Of a stretch of DNA of 64,000 nt, positions 23,097-34,761 are shown one piece after another; the first letter of the stretch is position 1, and each line of letters starts with the position of its first letter. Origin of the DNA: Excoecaria cochinchinensis. Taxonomy: Eukaryota; Streptophyta; Magnoliopsida; Malpighiales; Euphorbiaceae. The translations under genes were made by a program, and so were the position numbers. The DNA is taken from positions 15,625,501 through 15,689,500 of the forward strand of contig CANTUQ010000058.1 in assembly GCA_947683425.1 (NCBI GenBank). Direction: 5' to 3'. The notes under the pieces are model-generated. The model did no database searches. It worked only from the letters and a program-made list of their open reading frames with translations, and was not told the origin of the DNA.

Positions 23097-23864
23097 ATAA
23101 TAAAATTATAATTATATTGTTGCACCATACTGTTTCTACACGATGTTTTCCTTTTAATGTTAAAAGATCATCAACAACTGGTCCTGGATTTATGTATTGT
23201 TGATTCTGAAAGTGATCCATTTTTCAAATAACTTATATTCCAACATAATAAAAACAAATTCATAAAATTACACACATATATGCAAATATAAATATGAATT
23301 TAACTTAACTTACATTTTTTATTTTTTCACCAACACATCAAATTTCGCAAATACATATATATATATCAATGTCATTTATTTTTACTATAAATTAAAATTA
23401 TTATTGTAATATTTTATATTATTACTCACAAAAAAACTATTATATATCATGAATAAATTTGGCATATTTACATAAAAATAAAATTAAAAATTTAACTTAA
23501 TCTTTCTAAGTCACCGAAATTTCGGACAATTTATATCTACAACTTCACAACAAGTTTACTATAAAACTTGTTAAATAAATAAAATTATTATATATATATA
23601 TATATATTCACTGCCTCAATAATATTTGGAGTAACTCTTTACAATACTATTCTTCAAATTCAAATGAAAACCTGAAGAAAACATCAAATAAATGTAATTG
23701 AAGGAAGAAGAAACGAACAATGGAATAAAGAAAAACTCAAAAGAAATGAACAAACTCAAAACTAAAACTTACCTTTACGCAAGGAATGGTAGAAGCAGAG
23801 GAAGAAATATATATAAGGGCTGTGCTATTAATTAAGGTGGGTGGCCGGTATGCTGGGTGCCAAG

Positions 23865-24035
23865 ACAACACCCATTTTCGCAATGGTCTTTTGCGGAAAT
23901 GGGTGGTCTTCTGAAACACCATTTTCGCAAAAGACCATTGCGAAAATGGTCAGTCTTCTGACCCCTGTGCCACCTCGTTAAGTGTACAAATCCGCTTTCA
24001 TTTCGGCAGCGATTTCTTGCGAAAATGTACCAAAT
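23865..24035. repeat. Subterminal palindromic array of MULE-1, right side
   Basis: Contains CCATTTTCGCAATGG..TTTTGCGGAAATGG and then its near-inverse ACCATTTTCGCAAAAG..TTGCGAAAATGG, plus a further TTCTTGCGAAAATG. The core TTTTCGCAA matches the left array. Confidence 0.8.
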
Positions 24036-24117
24036 ACCCCAGCTCTCCAAATACTTTTCGAAACACCCCAAAAATAAAAATAATTTTTAAAACTACATTA
24101 AACATAAAAAAGCTCCC
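24032..24117 (-). repeat. Right terminal inverted repeat of MULE-1
   Basis: Ends AAAAAAGCTCCC at 24117, inverse of the left terminus GGGACC. Immediately followed by AGGATTGTT. Confidence 0.75.
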
Positions 24118-24593
24118 AGGATTGTTGGGATTTTTTTTATAAATAATATTTTTTTAAAAAGTAATTGGATTTTTGGGGTCTTTTGAAAATAATTTAGGCA
24201 ATTGGTGTGTTTTTTCCATTTTTGCAGCACTTTTTTTTTTTTTGGTTTAAAATTGTTGTGTGCAGCTTTTCCATTTTGGAAAAGCTGCCATTTCTTTTTT
24301 TTTTTTAATTTATTTAAAATTATATTTATTTATTTAAAAAATTAATTATAAAATTTTAATTAATTAAAGTATAAAAATTAATTTTTAAAATTAATTATAA
24401 TTATTTTTTTAAAAAAATAAAGATAATTTTGAATAAATTATAAAAAAAAAAATTTCCTATTAGAATTTTAAAAATTAAATTATGTGTTAAATAAAATATT
24501 ATTGTTTAATGGTAAAAATGCGCATATCATGTTCTACGATATCTGTTTTCAAATACTTTCTTTAATTTTTTTCTTTTTTCTTTAATATTGAAC

Positions 24594-24596
<3 letters not shown>

Positions 24597-24645
<49 letters not shown>
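24597..24645. repeat. (TA)n microsatellite in left arm
   Basis: TA dinucleotide run of about 45 bases; its counterpart in the right arm is at 25279-25334. Confidence 0.9.
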
Positions 24646-24649
<4 letters not shown>

Positions 24650-24651
24650 AC

Positions 24652-25279
24652 AACAAATAAATATTTTGTTTAAGAAAATACTAGTATGAAATTTAAAAAA
24701 TAAATTAAATTGAATTTACTTGTCAAAAAATTATTTAAACTGAATTGGCTTGACAATCCCAAACATTAAAAAAAAAACCTTAATTAATTAATTAAAAATG
24801 ACAGCTTTTTCATTTTTTGTAAAAACTGCCATGTGCACAAAAAGAAATCCATTTTCAGGCTGCGAAATTGGATTCAAATTTCGCAATCCACTATTGCAAA
24901 AATGTAACAGACATCTTAGAACATAATACGCGCATTTTTACTATTAAACCATAATATTTCATTTAACGCATACTTTATTTAATAAAGTATGCGTTAAATG
25001 AAATATTATGGTTTAATAGTAAAAATGCGCGTATTATGTTCTAAGATGTCTGTTACATTTCTGCAATAGTGAATTGCGAAATTTGAATCCAATTCCGCAG
25101 CCTTAAAATGGACCATTTTTTTGTGTGCACGTGGCAGCTTTTCCAAAAAATGAAAAAGCCGCCATTTTTAATTAATTAATTAATTTTTATTTTAATGTTT
25201 GGGATTATCGAGCCAATTCAATTTAATTTATTTTTTTAAATTTCATACTATTATTTTCTTAAACAAAATATTTATTTGT

Positions 25280-25280
<1 letters not shown>
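24652..25280. repeat. Palindromic core of foldback MULE-2
   Basis: Arms centred on base 24980. The inner 86 bases on each side (24894-24979 and 24981-25066) are near-perfect inverse copies with a one-base centre. The outer parts pair with more mismatches, out to AACAAATAAATATTTTGTTT and its inverse. Confidence 0.9.

Positions 25281-25334
<54 letters not shown>
25279..25334. repeat. (TA)n microsatellite in right arm
   Basis: Uninterrupted TA run of about 55 bases; length difference from the left arm is as expected for slippage. Confidence 0.9.
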
Positions 25335-25336
<2 letters not shown>

Positions 25337-25659
25337 TGCTGCATAATTCAGTGTTTAAAATATTTAAAAACTCTCCTGATTAAGAAAAAAGAAAGTTATT
25401 TGATCTTAGTTTAAATTAATGTCCCCACAATTATATATTTTGGATCTATAAAAATATGATTTATAAAAAAATTCCTAGAATTTGAACCTGCATGCTTATT
25501 GATAATATACGATAAATTTAATATATGTTCAATATTTAAGAAAAAGAAAAAAAATTTGATCGAATTTGAAAACAAATATTGTAGAACATGATATGTGCAT
25601 TTTTACCATTAAACAATAATATTTCATTTAACACATAATTTAATTTTTTAAATTCTAAT

Positions 25660-28010
25660 TAGAAGTGGCAAGTTGGGCGGGTTTGGGTTGGGTCACTAAT
25701 GGGCGGGTCACAAATGGGCCAAAAAGCATGGGTCACAAATGGGCCAAATATCTAAATGGGTTGGGCGGGTTGGGCCAACCCATGGGTTAAAAACTTCTTG
25801 AATATACAAAAAATTTATAATAATACGCAAATGAGTCGGGTGGTCCAAACGGACTGATTTTGGTCCAAACGGACTGAGTGGCCCAAATGGGTCGCTTGAG
25901 ACCCAAACGGGTCAAGATGTAATTTGATATTTTTAATCCATTTTTAATAAAAAAATAATTTTCTATATAATAAAGGGATATTAAAGTGACTAATTTAAAA
26001 TAATTTGGCGCAAATAGATTTAGTGGCCCAAATGGGCTGCTTGAGGCCCAAACGGGCCGAAATATGATTTGACCCATTTAATCCATTTTTAATGAAAAAT
26101 AATTTTCGATATAATAAAATGTTATTAAATTAACTAACGTAAAATAATTTGGCCCAAATGGGCTGCTGGTGGCCCAAACGGGCTGCTAGTGGCCCAAACG
26201 GGACGAAAAGTGATTTGACCAATTTAATTCATTTTTAATGAAAAATAATTTCCGATATAATAAAATGATATTAAAGTCACTAATGTAAATAATTTGGCTC
26301 AAATGGATTGGGTGGCCCAAATGATCTAACAAGCATCCAATTTCATGTGTCCATTTTGATTAATGGTTTAACCGTAAGGCTGGAAATTAAGAAGCATTTT
26401 TGTTGAACTAGCCTTTAATTTCACAATAATATTCTGTTTCTCAGATTCACTTTATGAAAATGATAATTACCTGCTTAATATATAATTATAAGAATACATT
26501 AATTATAATATGCCTAGTAAGAAACACAGATTCGTCCAATCAATGCTCTGAAATTGTTCTCAAGAACCTCACCAAGAATCTTTAGCATTATCATGTACAA
26601 CAAAGCTTGCTAATAACTTCCTTTTGGAAATCAAACACAAGTTCCTGGATTGACTTTCTTAATATATGACAGTCACGGTAAGGCTGCTGTATATAATTGC
26701 TATATTCAAACTCATATCGAAATATCTTTACCAAAAAGTCCGGCTATTCCCTTCCCTGGATCTCCTAAATTCAAACCATATTCATCTTCTAGCCTTAAGA
26801 ATGCCACATGCACATCATAACACCTTTATTCTAATGACTATCAATACAATCCCAAGGAGAGCCACTTACTATTATGTCCTTCTGTCGGATAAGTTGACCA
26901 CGCTCTCCTTCAAGAAGCTTCCTTGTGTTGCTGATATGTAATTTTTTTCAAAATGATAAAAAAAAAACATGTAAGCTATTAGCTAATTAGAAATCCTCAT
27001 ATAGATTTTTTAAGACACCATAAAATGCTAAAATTACCCATTAATTACAGGCTATGGTGTTTCACCCCTTGAGCATTTTCTCCAATCTAGAAACTGGGAA
27101 TGGCTATTTTATTGATTTGCATATTGTTCTTGAAATCTAAAACTAAACTTGATTCTAGTTATGTTTATTTTAAAGGTTATTATGTTGCAAGCCTTGCTGC
27201 TACAGCAAACAACTTATCACCATAATTACCTCTAACTTCTAGCATTTCATCCTCACAATTTGAACATAAAATCAACCACAGCTCAAGTCATCTTATTTTA
27301 ATTAATACTGAGGCAGGTCTTCAGTATAGAAGGAAACGTCGATGAAGCATGCTTACATGAACTGAATTACTTGAAGCTCCTTAAAACTCACTTAGCTATA
27401 TAACATAAAGCTGTTGAACCCATTTCTAACAAAAGCAGAGGTAACAAAAGACAAATAACATCAATGAATGAACCAGGTGAAAAATGCCGCATAGCTAGGA
27501 ATTTGCAAATCAGTATGTAGCAAAGTCAATTAACATGTTTCAGGAAAGTCAAATAGAAAGATTAATCAAAAAAGATATCAATGGAGGAGGAGATTGCCGA
27601 TACAGCCATTCTCATACATAGACAAGAAATGCATAAAAAGCTAGAACCAGTTAATATCACTTACATTTCATCGGGCAAGAGAGAGAGAGAGGCGGCGAAC
27701 AAGAGAGAGAGAGGCAACGAGCACAAGAGAGAGATAGGTGGCGAGATGGCAGCGGCGATGATTATACAGTGGAGAAGGAGAGAGGAGGCGAAAGTGGAAG
27801 CACTGGAGAGAGCGATAGAGCGAGAGAGATAGAGGGCCAGAGACTGGAAGGGGAAGAGAGAGGCCCGTTGGGCATTAGGGGGCAGACCCAAACGGGCCTG
27901 ATTTTATACGGGCTTAAATGGGTAAGTTTTTAATTGGGTTGGGTTTGGGTCTTCTTTTCTTGGGCGGGTTGGATGGGCTTTTTGGGTCTGGGCCTAATTT
28001 GCCACCTCTA
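25660..28010. mobile_element. Non-autonomous hAT element (hAT-1) in MULE-2
   Basis: Termini TAGAAGTGGCAAG and the inverse of TAGAGGTGGCAAA, typical of hAT (Ac-like) ends, with a perfect 8-bp duplication ATTCTAAT at 25652-25659 and 28011-28018. Subterminal GGGCGGGTTTGGGTTGGG and GGCCCAAATGGG words are usual for this group. No transposase is found. The middle (about 26340-27560) looks like ordinary non-repetitive host sequence and may be captured; a purine-rich GAGAGAGA stretch lies at 27675-27835. Confidence 0.92.
25858..26292. repeat. 145-bp subterminal tandem repeat of hAT-1
   Basis: Three units (starts 25858, 26004, 26148) and the start of a fourth at 26293. Each unit has two or more GGCCCAAAYGGG-type words followed by TTTTTAATGAAAAATAATTT and ATATAATAAA. 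Confidence 0.85.
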
Positions 28011-28399
28011 ATTCTAATTGGAAAATTTTTTTATAATTTATTTAAAATTATCTTTATTTATTTAAAAAAAATTAATTATGATTAATTTTAAAAATTAATT
28101 TTTATACTTTAATTAATTAAAATTTTATAATTAATTTTTTAAATAAATAAATATAATTTTAAATAAATTTAAAAAAAGAAATAGCAGCTTTTCCAAAATG
28201 GAAAGGCTGCCATGTGCAGCGTTCCAAATGGAAAACTGCACACACCAATTTTAAATAAAAAAAAAAAAGCTATTTTTGCAGCAATCTGCTGCGAAAATGG
28301 AAAAAACACACCAATTACCTAAATTGTTTGCAAAAAACACCAAAAGTCCAATTACTTTTTAAAAAAACATTATTTATAAAAAAAACTCCCAGGATTGTT

Positions 28400-28890
28400 T
28401 GGGTTATTTGAAAATCTATGAAATTTTTGGCTTTTGCGTTATTTGGATTCTGGTTAAATTAAATACTTTTTTGTATTTTTAATTTATTTTTTATTTTAAA
28501 ATATAATTGTTCAATTAATTTAAATTGGTTTAAATGAAAATCTTAAAAATAAATAGTGATATTAATTTAATTATTATATTATTGTGATTATTGGGATTAA
28601 ATAATGTTTGGCATGTAATTTTGAAGTAATTTTTTAACTAATTTGAAGTTTAAAATGTACTGTAGATTATTATTTATTAATTTATATTTATAAAAAATAT
28701 AAAATATAATTTTGCATGTTCTTTGCCGAATAATCAAATTCAAAATATTTTAAGTTATTAGGGTCAAATCTGCAATAAATTTTATATTGAAATTTAGAGT
28801 ATGACAATTTGATGAAATATTTTTTTTTTAAAAAAAAAAATGACAAATTGGTGGAATGGATGAAGTGTAAAAGTTGTTATTAAATGTTAT
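28400..28890. other. AT-rich DNA, no feature seen
   Basis: Between the right target duplication of MULE-2 and the MITE-like end. Poly-T and poly-A runs at 28820-28840. No gene, inverted repeat or terminal motif identified. Confidence 0.5.
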
Positions 28891-29007
28891 CCACTCTTTT
28901 ATAATATCTGTCACTTTTACTATTTTCACTTAAATTAAGAAATATTAATTAAAATTAAATTTAGAATTAAATATACCAGAAAATGATTAAATTACTCTTA
29001 TTTTTAT

Positions 29008-29361
29008 TGATGGATTTGAAAAATTATAATATATATAATTTATACGGAGGTAACATTAAATAATGGTACCTACCTCTTGTAGCGCAAAAACTCGTTGAAG
29101 CGTCTACAATGATTCCCATTTGTTTTTGGTCACTGGCCTGACTTTTACCCACATGCGAAATAATAGCAGTTATTCCATAATTTAAAAGCTCTTGAAAGAT
29201 TAAGACAAAAAAACAAGCGTGAGTGGGAACGAGCAGTCTTGCGGCATGTACGTTTTCTCGTTACCAAATAATGAGGACCTCATCTCCATTTATAGAGATC
29301 CTAAAAACTAGAGACCTAATTCTAGTTTAACTCAAACTTTTTCTGAGATAGGATTTGGTAA
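29008..29361 (-). repeat. 3' LTR of copy D, distal part
   Basis: TGATGGATTTGAAAAATT to GGATTTGGTAA. It is broken at 29361 by copy B and resumes at 41034. The target of B is GGTAA (29357-29361). Confidence 0.9.
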
Positions 29362-29798
29362 TGAAGGATTTAAAAAATTATAACGAATATAATTTATACG
29401 GAGGTAATATTAATAAATGGTACGTACCTCTTGTAGCGCAGAAACTCATTGCGAAAGCGCCTACAAGGATCCCATTTGTTTTTGGTCACTGGCCTGGCTT
29501 TTATCCACATGCGGGATAACAACAGTTATTCCACAATCTAAAAATCCCTGAAAAATTAAGACAAAAAATAAGCGTGAGTGGGAATGAGCAGTCTTGCGGC
29601 GTTTACGTTTTCGCGTTACCAAATACTGAGGACCTCACCTCTATTTATAGAGATCCTAAAGCTAGACCCCTAACTCTAGTTTAACTCAGACTCTTTCTAA
29701 GATAAGATTTGGTAATTCTAATCAGATTAAATAACTCAATTTAATTTGAATTGGAACTCAATCCATCATAGAGTTATGGGCGTATCCCAACTCTATCA
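29362..29798 (-). repeat. 3' LTR of copy B
   Basis: 437 bp, intact. Contains the TATA box inverse TATTTATA at 29642-29649. Followed (29799 onward) by CTCCCACTCGCACA, the inverse of the polypurine tract. Confidence 0.92.
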
Positions 29799-31007
29799 TC
29801 TCCCACTCGCACATAACGGAACGCATTCCAGTTTTAATCTTCAGTTATACTGGCAAATAGATTGTTTGACCAGCATACCTCGAGAGTACTAGTGCTATAC
29901 ACCTATTACGGATACATAGCGTCTCGAAAAACAAGATCCTCCTTTTCACGTATGCCTAACCCTAGATTGCTTTCTCACATTCATTGTTTTAACTCATGAT
30001 CTCATAAAATAATTTTCGTGTTCACTATTATGTCTCTACTCATAGAAACTATAATAGGCATGCCGGTGAACCACGAAACATTATGAAAGTAATCAAAAGG
30101 CTATCTTCCCCTCTTACTGTATGCCATCTATTATGATTCAACTCACTTTTGTAGTTAGATCCTCCAGGTTTAAATTTTTCTCGGAGCTCTTGGAAACTAA
30201 CTAACCTAGACACATTGAACCATACTTCAGGGGTAAGTTAAGGGTTCTAAAGGTCGAAATATAAATAGGGTCTCACAATAGAAAAAGTTGAGATCATTAA
30301 TATTATTAAATTCCCATCCCTGTGGTCACATAAGCACACACAGTATAAAACATGTGTTATGGTATTTTTTTTCTTCCCTTAAAGGAGCGCATGTCTCATA
30401 TTTCGATAATGTGTATATTAAACACCATACAGAAGCGTAAGGTTGCGATGCACCGAAACACCCAACTTTAGTCTGCTTACTTAAGGACTACTTCTGGATT
30501 TTTAGACAGAACATGTTAGTTACGTATAACTAACCATCGGATTCCATACAATCCTTATTTTAGATCTCAATCCAAAGCATACAACTTTATGTATGTCTTT
30601 ATCTCGCACATTAACAAGACTCATCTTGTAATTTCTGCAAGACGGCACTTTTATTTTGAACAGGCTCTCGAGCATTCTCATATATTCAAAAATTGCCTCA
30701 TCTTAGTCTTTGCCAACTCATTGACAAAACTAAGGTAAACACCCTTGTGAGTGAGCTACTTTTTTGTCCTACATGCTCAATCTCATATAAATAACAGTAA
30801 ATATTTACACATAAATATTCACACTCATGTATTGCCAACAATGAATTTTGGTTATTATTTGCAAATAATAACGTTAAGGGATTATATAAAATATAACAGT
30901 ACTAATTAAATTTTACGCAAACCTCGAGATCTAATGTGTCTCTCAAAACACATCTCTCGTTATAGGTTTACTCAATGGATCTGCATGCGTAAAAATGTAT
31001 TGTAAGT
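29799..31007 (-). other. 3' untranslated region of copy B
   Basis: About 1.2 kb without open frames between the RNase H remnant and the 3' LTR, the same as in copies A and D. Confidence 0.6.
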
Positions 31008-32176
31008 TTACATCTCTCGTGCAACAATATATCTCGTATATTGATACTTAATGTCAATATGCTTAGCTCTACTATAAGCCATCAACGACTGACTGTCACT
31101 ATAGATTGCCACTAGTACCTCTGAGGTAGTTACTCTTAAATGGCTCACAAACCATTTCAGCCAAATTGTCTCCTGTACTGCAATTGAGGAAGTGACAAAT
31201 TCAACTTCCACTATTGATAGGGCTACACAGGTTTAATTTTTGTTACTTCACAAGATGGCACTCTTGCCAAACAAGAATATGAAACCTGGAGTGGATTTCC
31301 TCTCATCCACATCTCTTGCCCAATCAATGTCTATGTATTCTCTCAATGCAGATCATTTTCTTGATAATAGAGAGAATAGTCTGCAGTACTTTTAAGATAT
31401 ATAAGTATCCTTTTAATTTCTTCCAATGTGCTTTGCCTGGGTTAGATTGATATATGTTTACCATGCTCACAGCATAGCATATATCATGTCTTGTATACAA
31501 TACTGCATACATAAGACTACCCACAGCATTGGCATATCGAACGTTCCTCATACGTTCATTTCTTCTAGCTTATTAGGACACGTATCTTTGCTAAGAAACT
31601 GATTCTTGGCAATGGGGTAATTTATGAGTTTGCAGTTTTGCATATTAAATCGTTCAAGGTCTTTGTTGATATATTTCTCTCAAGAAACAGACAACAATCT
31701 TCTCGAATGATCTATTAAAATCTTAATTTCAAGAATGTAATATGCATGACTCGTATCCTTTATCTCAAAGTTGGACAATAACCAATCTTTGATTTCATTT
31801 ACGTACCCTTTGTCATTTTCAGCATTAAGTATATCGTCTACATACAATGCCAAAATGGCAAATTCACTTTCAAAGCTTTTACTATAAGCACAATGATCTT
31901 CATCAATCATGTTAAACACATTTGACATGATTTTATGATGAAGTTTCAAGTACCATTGTGTTGAAGACTGTTTAAGGCTATAGATTGAACTCATCAATCA
32001 GTAAAGCTTATGTTCGCTACCTTTTTCGATGAAACTATAGGTTGTTCCATTCTTTTCTCCATTGAGAAAAGCAGTCTTTCCATCCATTTGATGAAGCTCT
32101 AGATTTAAACTCGCCACTATGGCCAGAATTAACCTTATGTATGTAAATCTTACAACATATGAGAAAGTCTACTCAT
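31008..32176 (-). pseudogene. RT C-terminal part and RNase H remnant of copy B
   Basis: Minus-strand pieces. RT is at 31997-31680 with MSSIYSLKQSSTQWYL and ALYVDDILNAENDKGYV, keeping YVDD. The connection region is at 31551-31324 (VGSLMYAVLYTRHDICYAV). RNase H is at about 31225-31008 with TSSIAVQETIWLKWFVSHL and SDSQSLMAYSRAKHIDIKY. Frames differ and stops lie between, so it is dead. The upstream RT part lies beyond the hAT. Confidence 0.88.
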
Positions 32177-33462
32177 TAGGGGTGTGCAAATGGTCGGTTC
32201 AGTTCGGTTTTGGACCGAACCGAATGGACCAAAAATTGAAGTTTGCAAAATAAAAAAACCGAACCGTAAACTGATGTTTTTAAGACCGAAACCGAATAGA
32301 CTGAATTAATTTCGGTCGGTTTGATTCGATCCTATCGGTTCTTAAAGAAATAAATAAAATGAAAAAGAAAAAGGGAGAAGAACATAAAAAGTGAAAAGTA
32401 AAAATGGGAACAAATAAAAATACAAGGAAAGAAGAGAAAGAAAACGCAGGGGAGGTAGAGAGGGCCAGCGCTGGCGCACCCTCACCGTGAAAGGCGAGAC
32501 CGCTCGCCAACATCGACGACGGCCAGCCGCACCACCGCCATCTTTTCCTCGAACAGCCACCGTGGTTTATCTCTCTTCTACTCGAAATACTTCTCTCCAC
32601 TCTCCGGCCAGCTCCGGCATCAGATGGCGACATGGGCACCACCATCGGACTCCTAGCAACCTGGCGCTTCTTTCTATGTCCATGGATCGCCCCCACTCGC
32701 CGGCAAACGGGAGATCGGAGAGTAGGAAGCCGCGACCCTTCAACTTCGATTCCGACAAATAACGAGGAGTTTGGGCGCGTGACTACCGGCGATGGATTTT
32801 CGGTGTTTTGGGCTTCACGTCAGCAGTAGAGGTGCATCTTCGGCGATCGTTGATCGACGAAGGTTTTAATATATATATTTATTTTGTCACTGTGGAGTAA
32901 AGGTTTTCTATATATATATATTATATACTTTGTTGGTCTTGTGATTTATCACTTACTTTATTTATACATATATATCTTTACTTTGTTGAAATCCAGATTT
33001 CTTAATTATGTTGTTTATACATACTTTTCATAAATACAATACTTTACTTATATATATCTTTCCTTTGTTGGTTTCGTGATTTCTCACTTCCTTTGTTTAT
33101 ATCTTTACTTTGTTGGTCCCTTGATTTCTCGCTTCGATCTCGTGATTAAAGTGGGAAAATTTCCTTTGTTTATATCTTTATTTTATTGGTCCCTTGATTT
33201 CACACTTGCTTCGATCCCGTGATTAAAGTGGGAAACTGCAGCTGGTGTGCATGTGTAAATATCAAAACGGTGAGTTTAACAAACAAAAATTGGTCGGTTC
33301 GGTTACTTCGGTTTAATAATTTGAAGAACGAACCGAATAAACCGAAATATTATTTCGGTTCAGGACCGAATGAACCAAAAACCAAATAAACTGAACCAAA
33401 CAGACCAAAATCAATTCGGTTTTGTTTGGTTTTCGGTTCCGGTTCGGTTCTGCACACCCCTA
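32177..33462. mobile_element. Non-autonomous hAT element (hAT-2) in copy B
   Basis: Terminal inverted repeats TAGGGGTGTGCA at both ends, followed by GGTTCGGTT-type subterminal words, and a perfect 8-bp duplication CTACTCAT at 32169-32176 and 33463-33470. The element is 1286 bp. No transposase. A GC-rich block at about 32440-32830 stands out from the AT-rich rest and could be a captured gene piece; it has overlapping open frames on both strands but no recognised domain. Confidence 0.95.
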
Positions 33463-33470
33463 CTACTCAT

Positions 33471-34275
33471 AGTCAATCTCTTCCTGTTGTGCAAACCCCT
33501 TAGCGACCAGCCGAGTCTTATATCTTTTGATACCTCTATATATCAACCTTTCGCTTTACTTTGAGAATACAATTATTCTCAATTTGTGTCCTTCCAATAG
33601 ATCAACTAGTTCTCAAACATGGTTTTTGATCTCATGGATGCAATATTTTCTTCCATTGTTTTAATCTATTTTTTTCTTAGATGGGCATGAAAAAGCTTTT
33701 TGAATATTTTATGCTCTAAGCTTTTTGAATATTTTATGCTCTTTCGACGGCATGGAACATTTATCCTTTTAGATTTTTACAGCTCTGAATCTTGATAAAC
33801 ATGTCTCATATATTCATCGTGATTCATAATGCTCCCACTGGGATCATGTTCCATACTCCCACTGGAGTCAGGAATACCATATTCTTTGCTCCAACTGGAA
33901 TCAAGAATTCTCCCACTTGAATCAGAGTCTCGAACATCCGGATCGTTTGGAGGATGAGGTCTTAACTTTCTTCCTCTAAATCCCTCCCACTCGGATGGAG
34001 TGATCCTGATGGTTCCTCTTCCTAAGATTAATCGAAAGTGAGATATTAATTTAATTCGCCTAACTTAGGAAATTTATTCTCTAAAAATATGACGTCTAGT
34101 GATTTAAATTCTGTCATTATGCCATTCTCTTACTTACCCATGAAAATGTATCATTTTGATACTTCAGAATATCTCACATAGATACTTTTTTTACCTTTTG
34201 GTCTCAAATTTACCAAATTGAGGTATCATGGACGTAAGCATTACAACCCAAAAGTTGTAAATGGCTTAGGTTATC
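33471..34275 (-). pseudogene. RT N-terminal part and linker remnant of copy B
   Basis: Continuation of pol after the hAT. Minus-strand pieces match copy A around 3470-4250, for example the inverse of the LVTKGFTQQE region close to 33490 and the Pro/Ser-rich linker at about 33850-34010. Many stops. Confidence 0.7.
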
Positions 34276-34761
34276 TTATCGACCAATCAACAACTCATAA
34301 GTTGTGAAAGTGACAGATTTAGAGGGCATACAGTTCAGAACATATGTGGCAGTCAATAAAGTATTTCCCCAATAGGAGATAGGCAAATTTCCCTCTGCCA
34401 TCATAGATCTAACCATATATAGGAGAGTCCTATTTCTCCTTTCCGCAACACCATTTTGTTGTGAATTTTTTTTTAGGAATGAACAACTGATGTTCAGTCC
34501 TATTTCATCACATAAAGTTTTAAATCTATCTGTAAGATATAATTGACCTTTGTCAGTTCTTAAAGTTTTGATCCTTTTGTCTAATTGATTCTCATCTGAG
34601 TTCATATAAGTCTTGAAGCAACTCAATGCTTCTGACTTGTGAGAAATCAAATAGACATGACCATACCTAGTACAATCATATATAAATGTGATGAAATTGT
34701 AGGCCCCATGCCTTACCCTCACATTCATTTGACCACATTCGTCAGAATGGACTATCTGCAA
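34276..34761 (-). pseudogene. Integrase core remnant of copy B
   Basis: A 161-codon open stretch covering the copia integrase catalytic core: VHSDECGQMN (first Asp, residue 7 of the stretch), TLRTDKGQLYL (second Asp, residue 70) and QQNGVAERRNRTLL (Glu, residue 107), all three acidic residues kept. YWGNTLLTATYVLNCMPSKS follows. It is the best-preserved pol piece in the copia nest but lies inside a polyprotein broken on both sides. Confidence 0.88.

Larger units (their letters stand above)
19593..24117 (+). mobile_element. Mutator-like element MULE-1 with broken transposase gene
   Basis: Diverged terminal inverted repeats of about 85 bases begin GGGACCTTTTT at the left and, reading inward from the right end, GGGAGCTTTTTT; both contain ATTTTTGGGGTG. 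The flanks share GGATTGT (19586-19592 on the left, inside AGGATTGTT at 24118-24126 on the right), fitting an 8-9 bp Mutator target duplication with a mismatch. Inside each terminus are arrays of TTTCCGCAA/TTTTCGCAA palindromes. The interior holds a frameshifted mudrA remnant lacking the catalytic core, so the copy is non-autonomous. Confidence 0.85.
24127..28390. mobile_element. Foldback MULE (MULE-2) without coding capacity, interrupted by hAT
   Basis: Termini are GGGATTTTTTTTATAAATAAT (left) and its inverse ending ATAAAAAAAACTCCC. A perfect 9-bp duplication AGGATTGTT lies at 24118-24126 and 28391-28399. With the hAT at 25660-28010 removed, the left arm (24127-24979) and right arm (24981-28390) are largely inverse copies, so the whole element can form one long hairpin. 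No gene is present. The termini resemble those of MULE-1, so the two belong to one family. Confidence 0.88.

Noticed and set aside
24597..25334. Assembly artefact as explanation for the palindrome between the TA runs
   Set aside because: The arms are not identical: they differ by substitutions, TA-run length and an extra segment of about 170 bases in the right arm, so a mirrored read join is unlikely.
25199..25414. 71-codon frame across the TA microsatellite
   Set aside because: The protein is an Ile-Tyr repeat from (TA)n; not a gene.
27581..27891. Frames in the GAGAGA block of hAT-1
   Set aside because: Low-complexity purine repeat read on either strand; no domain.
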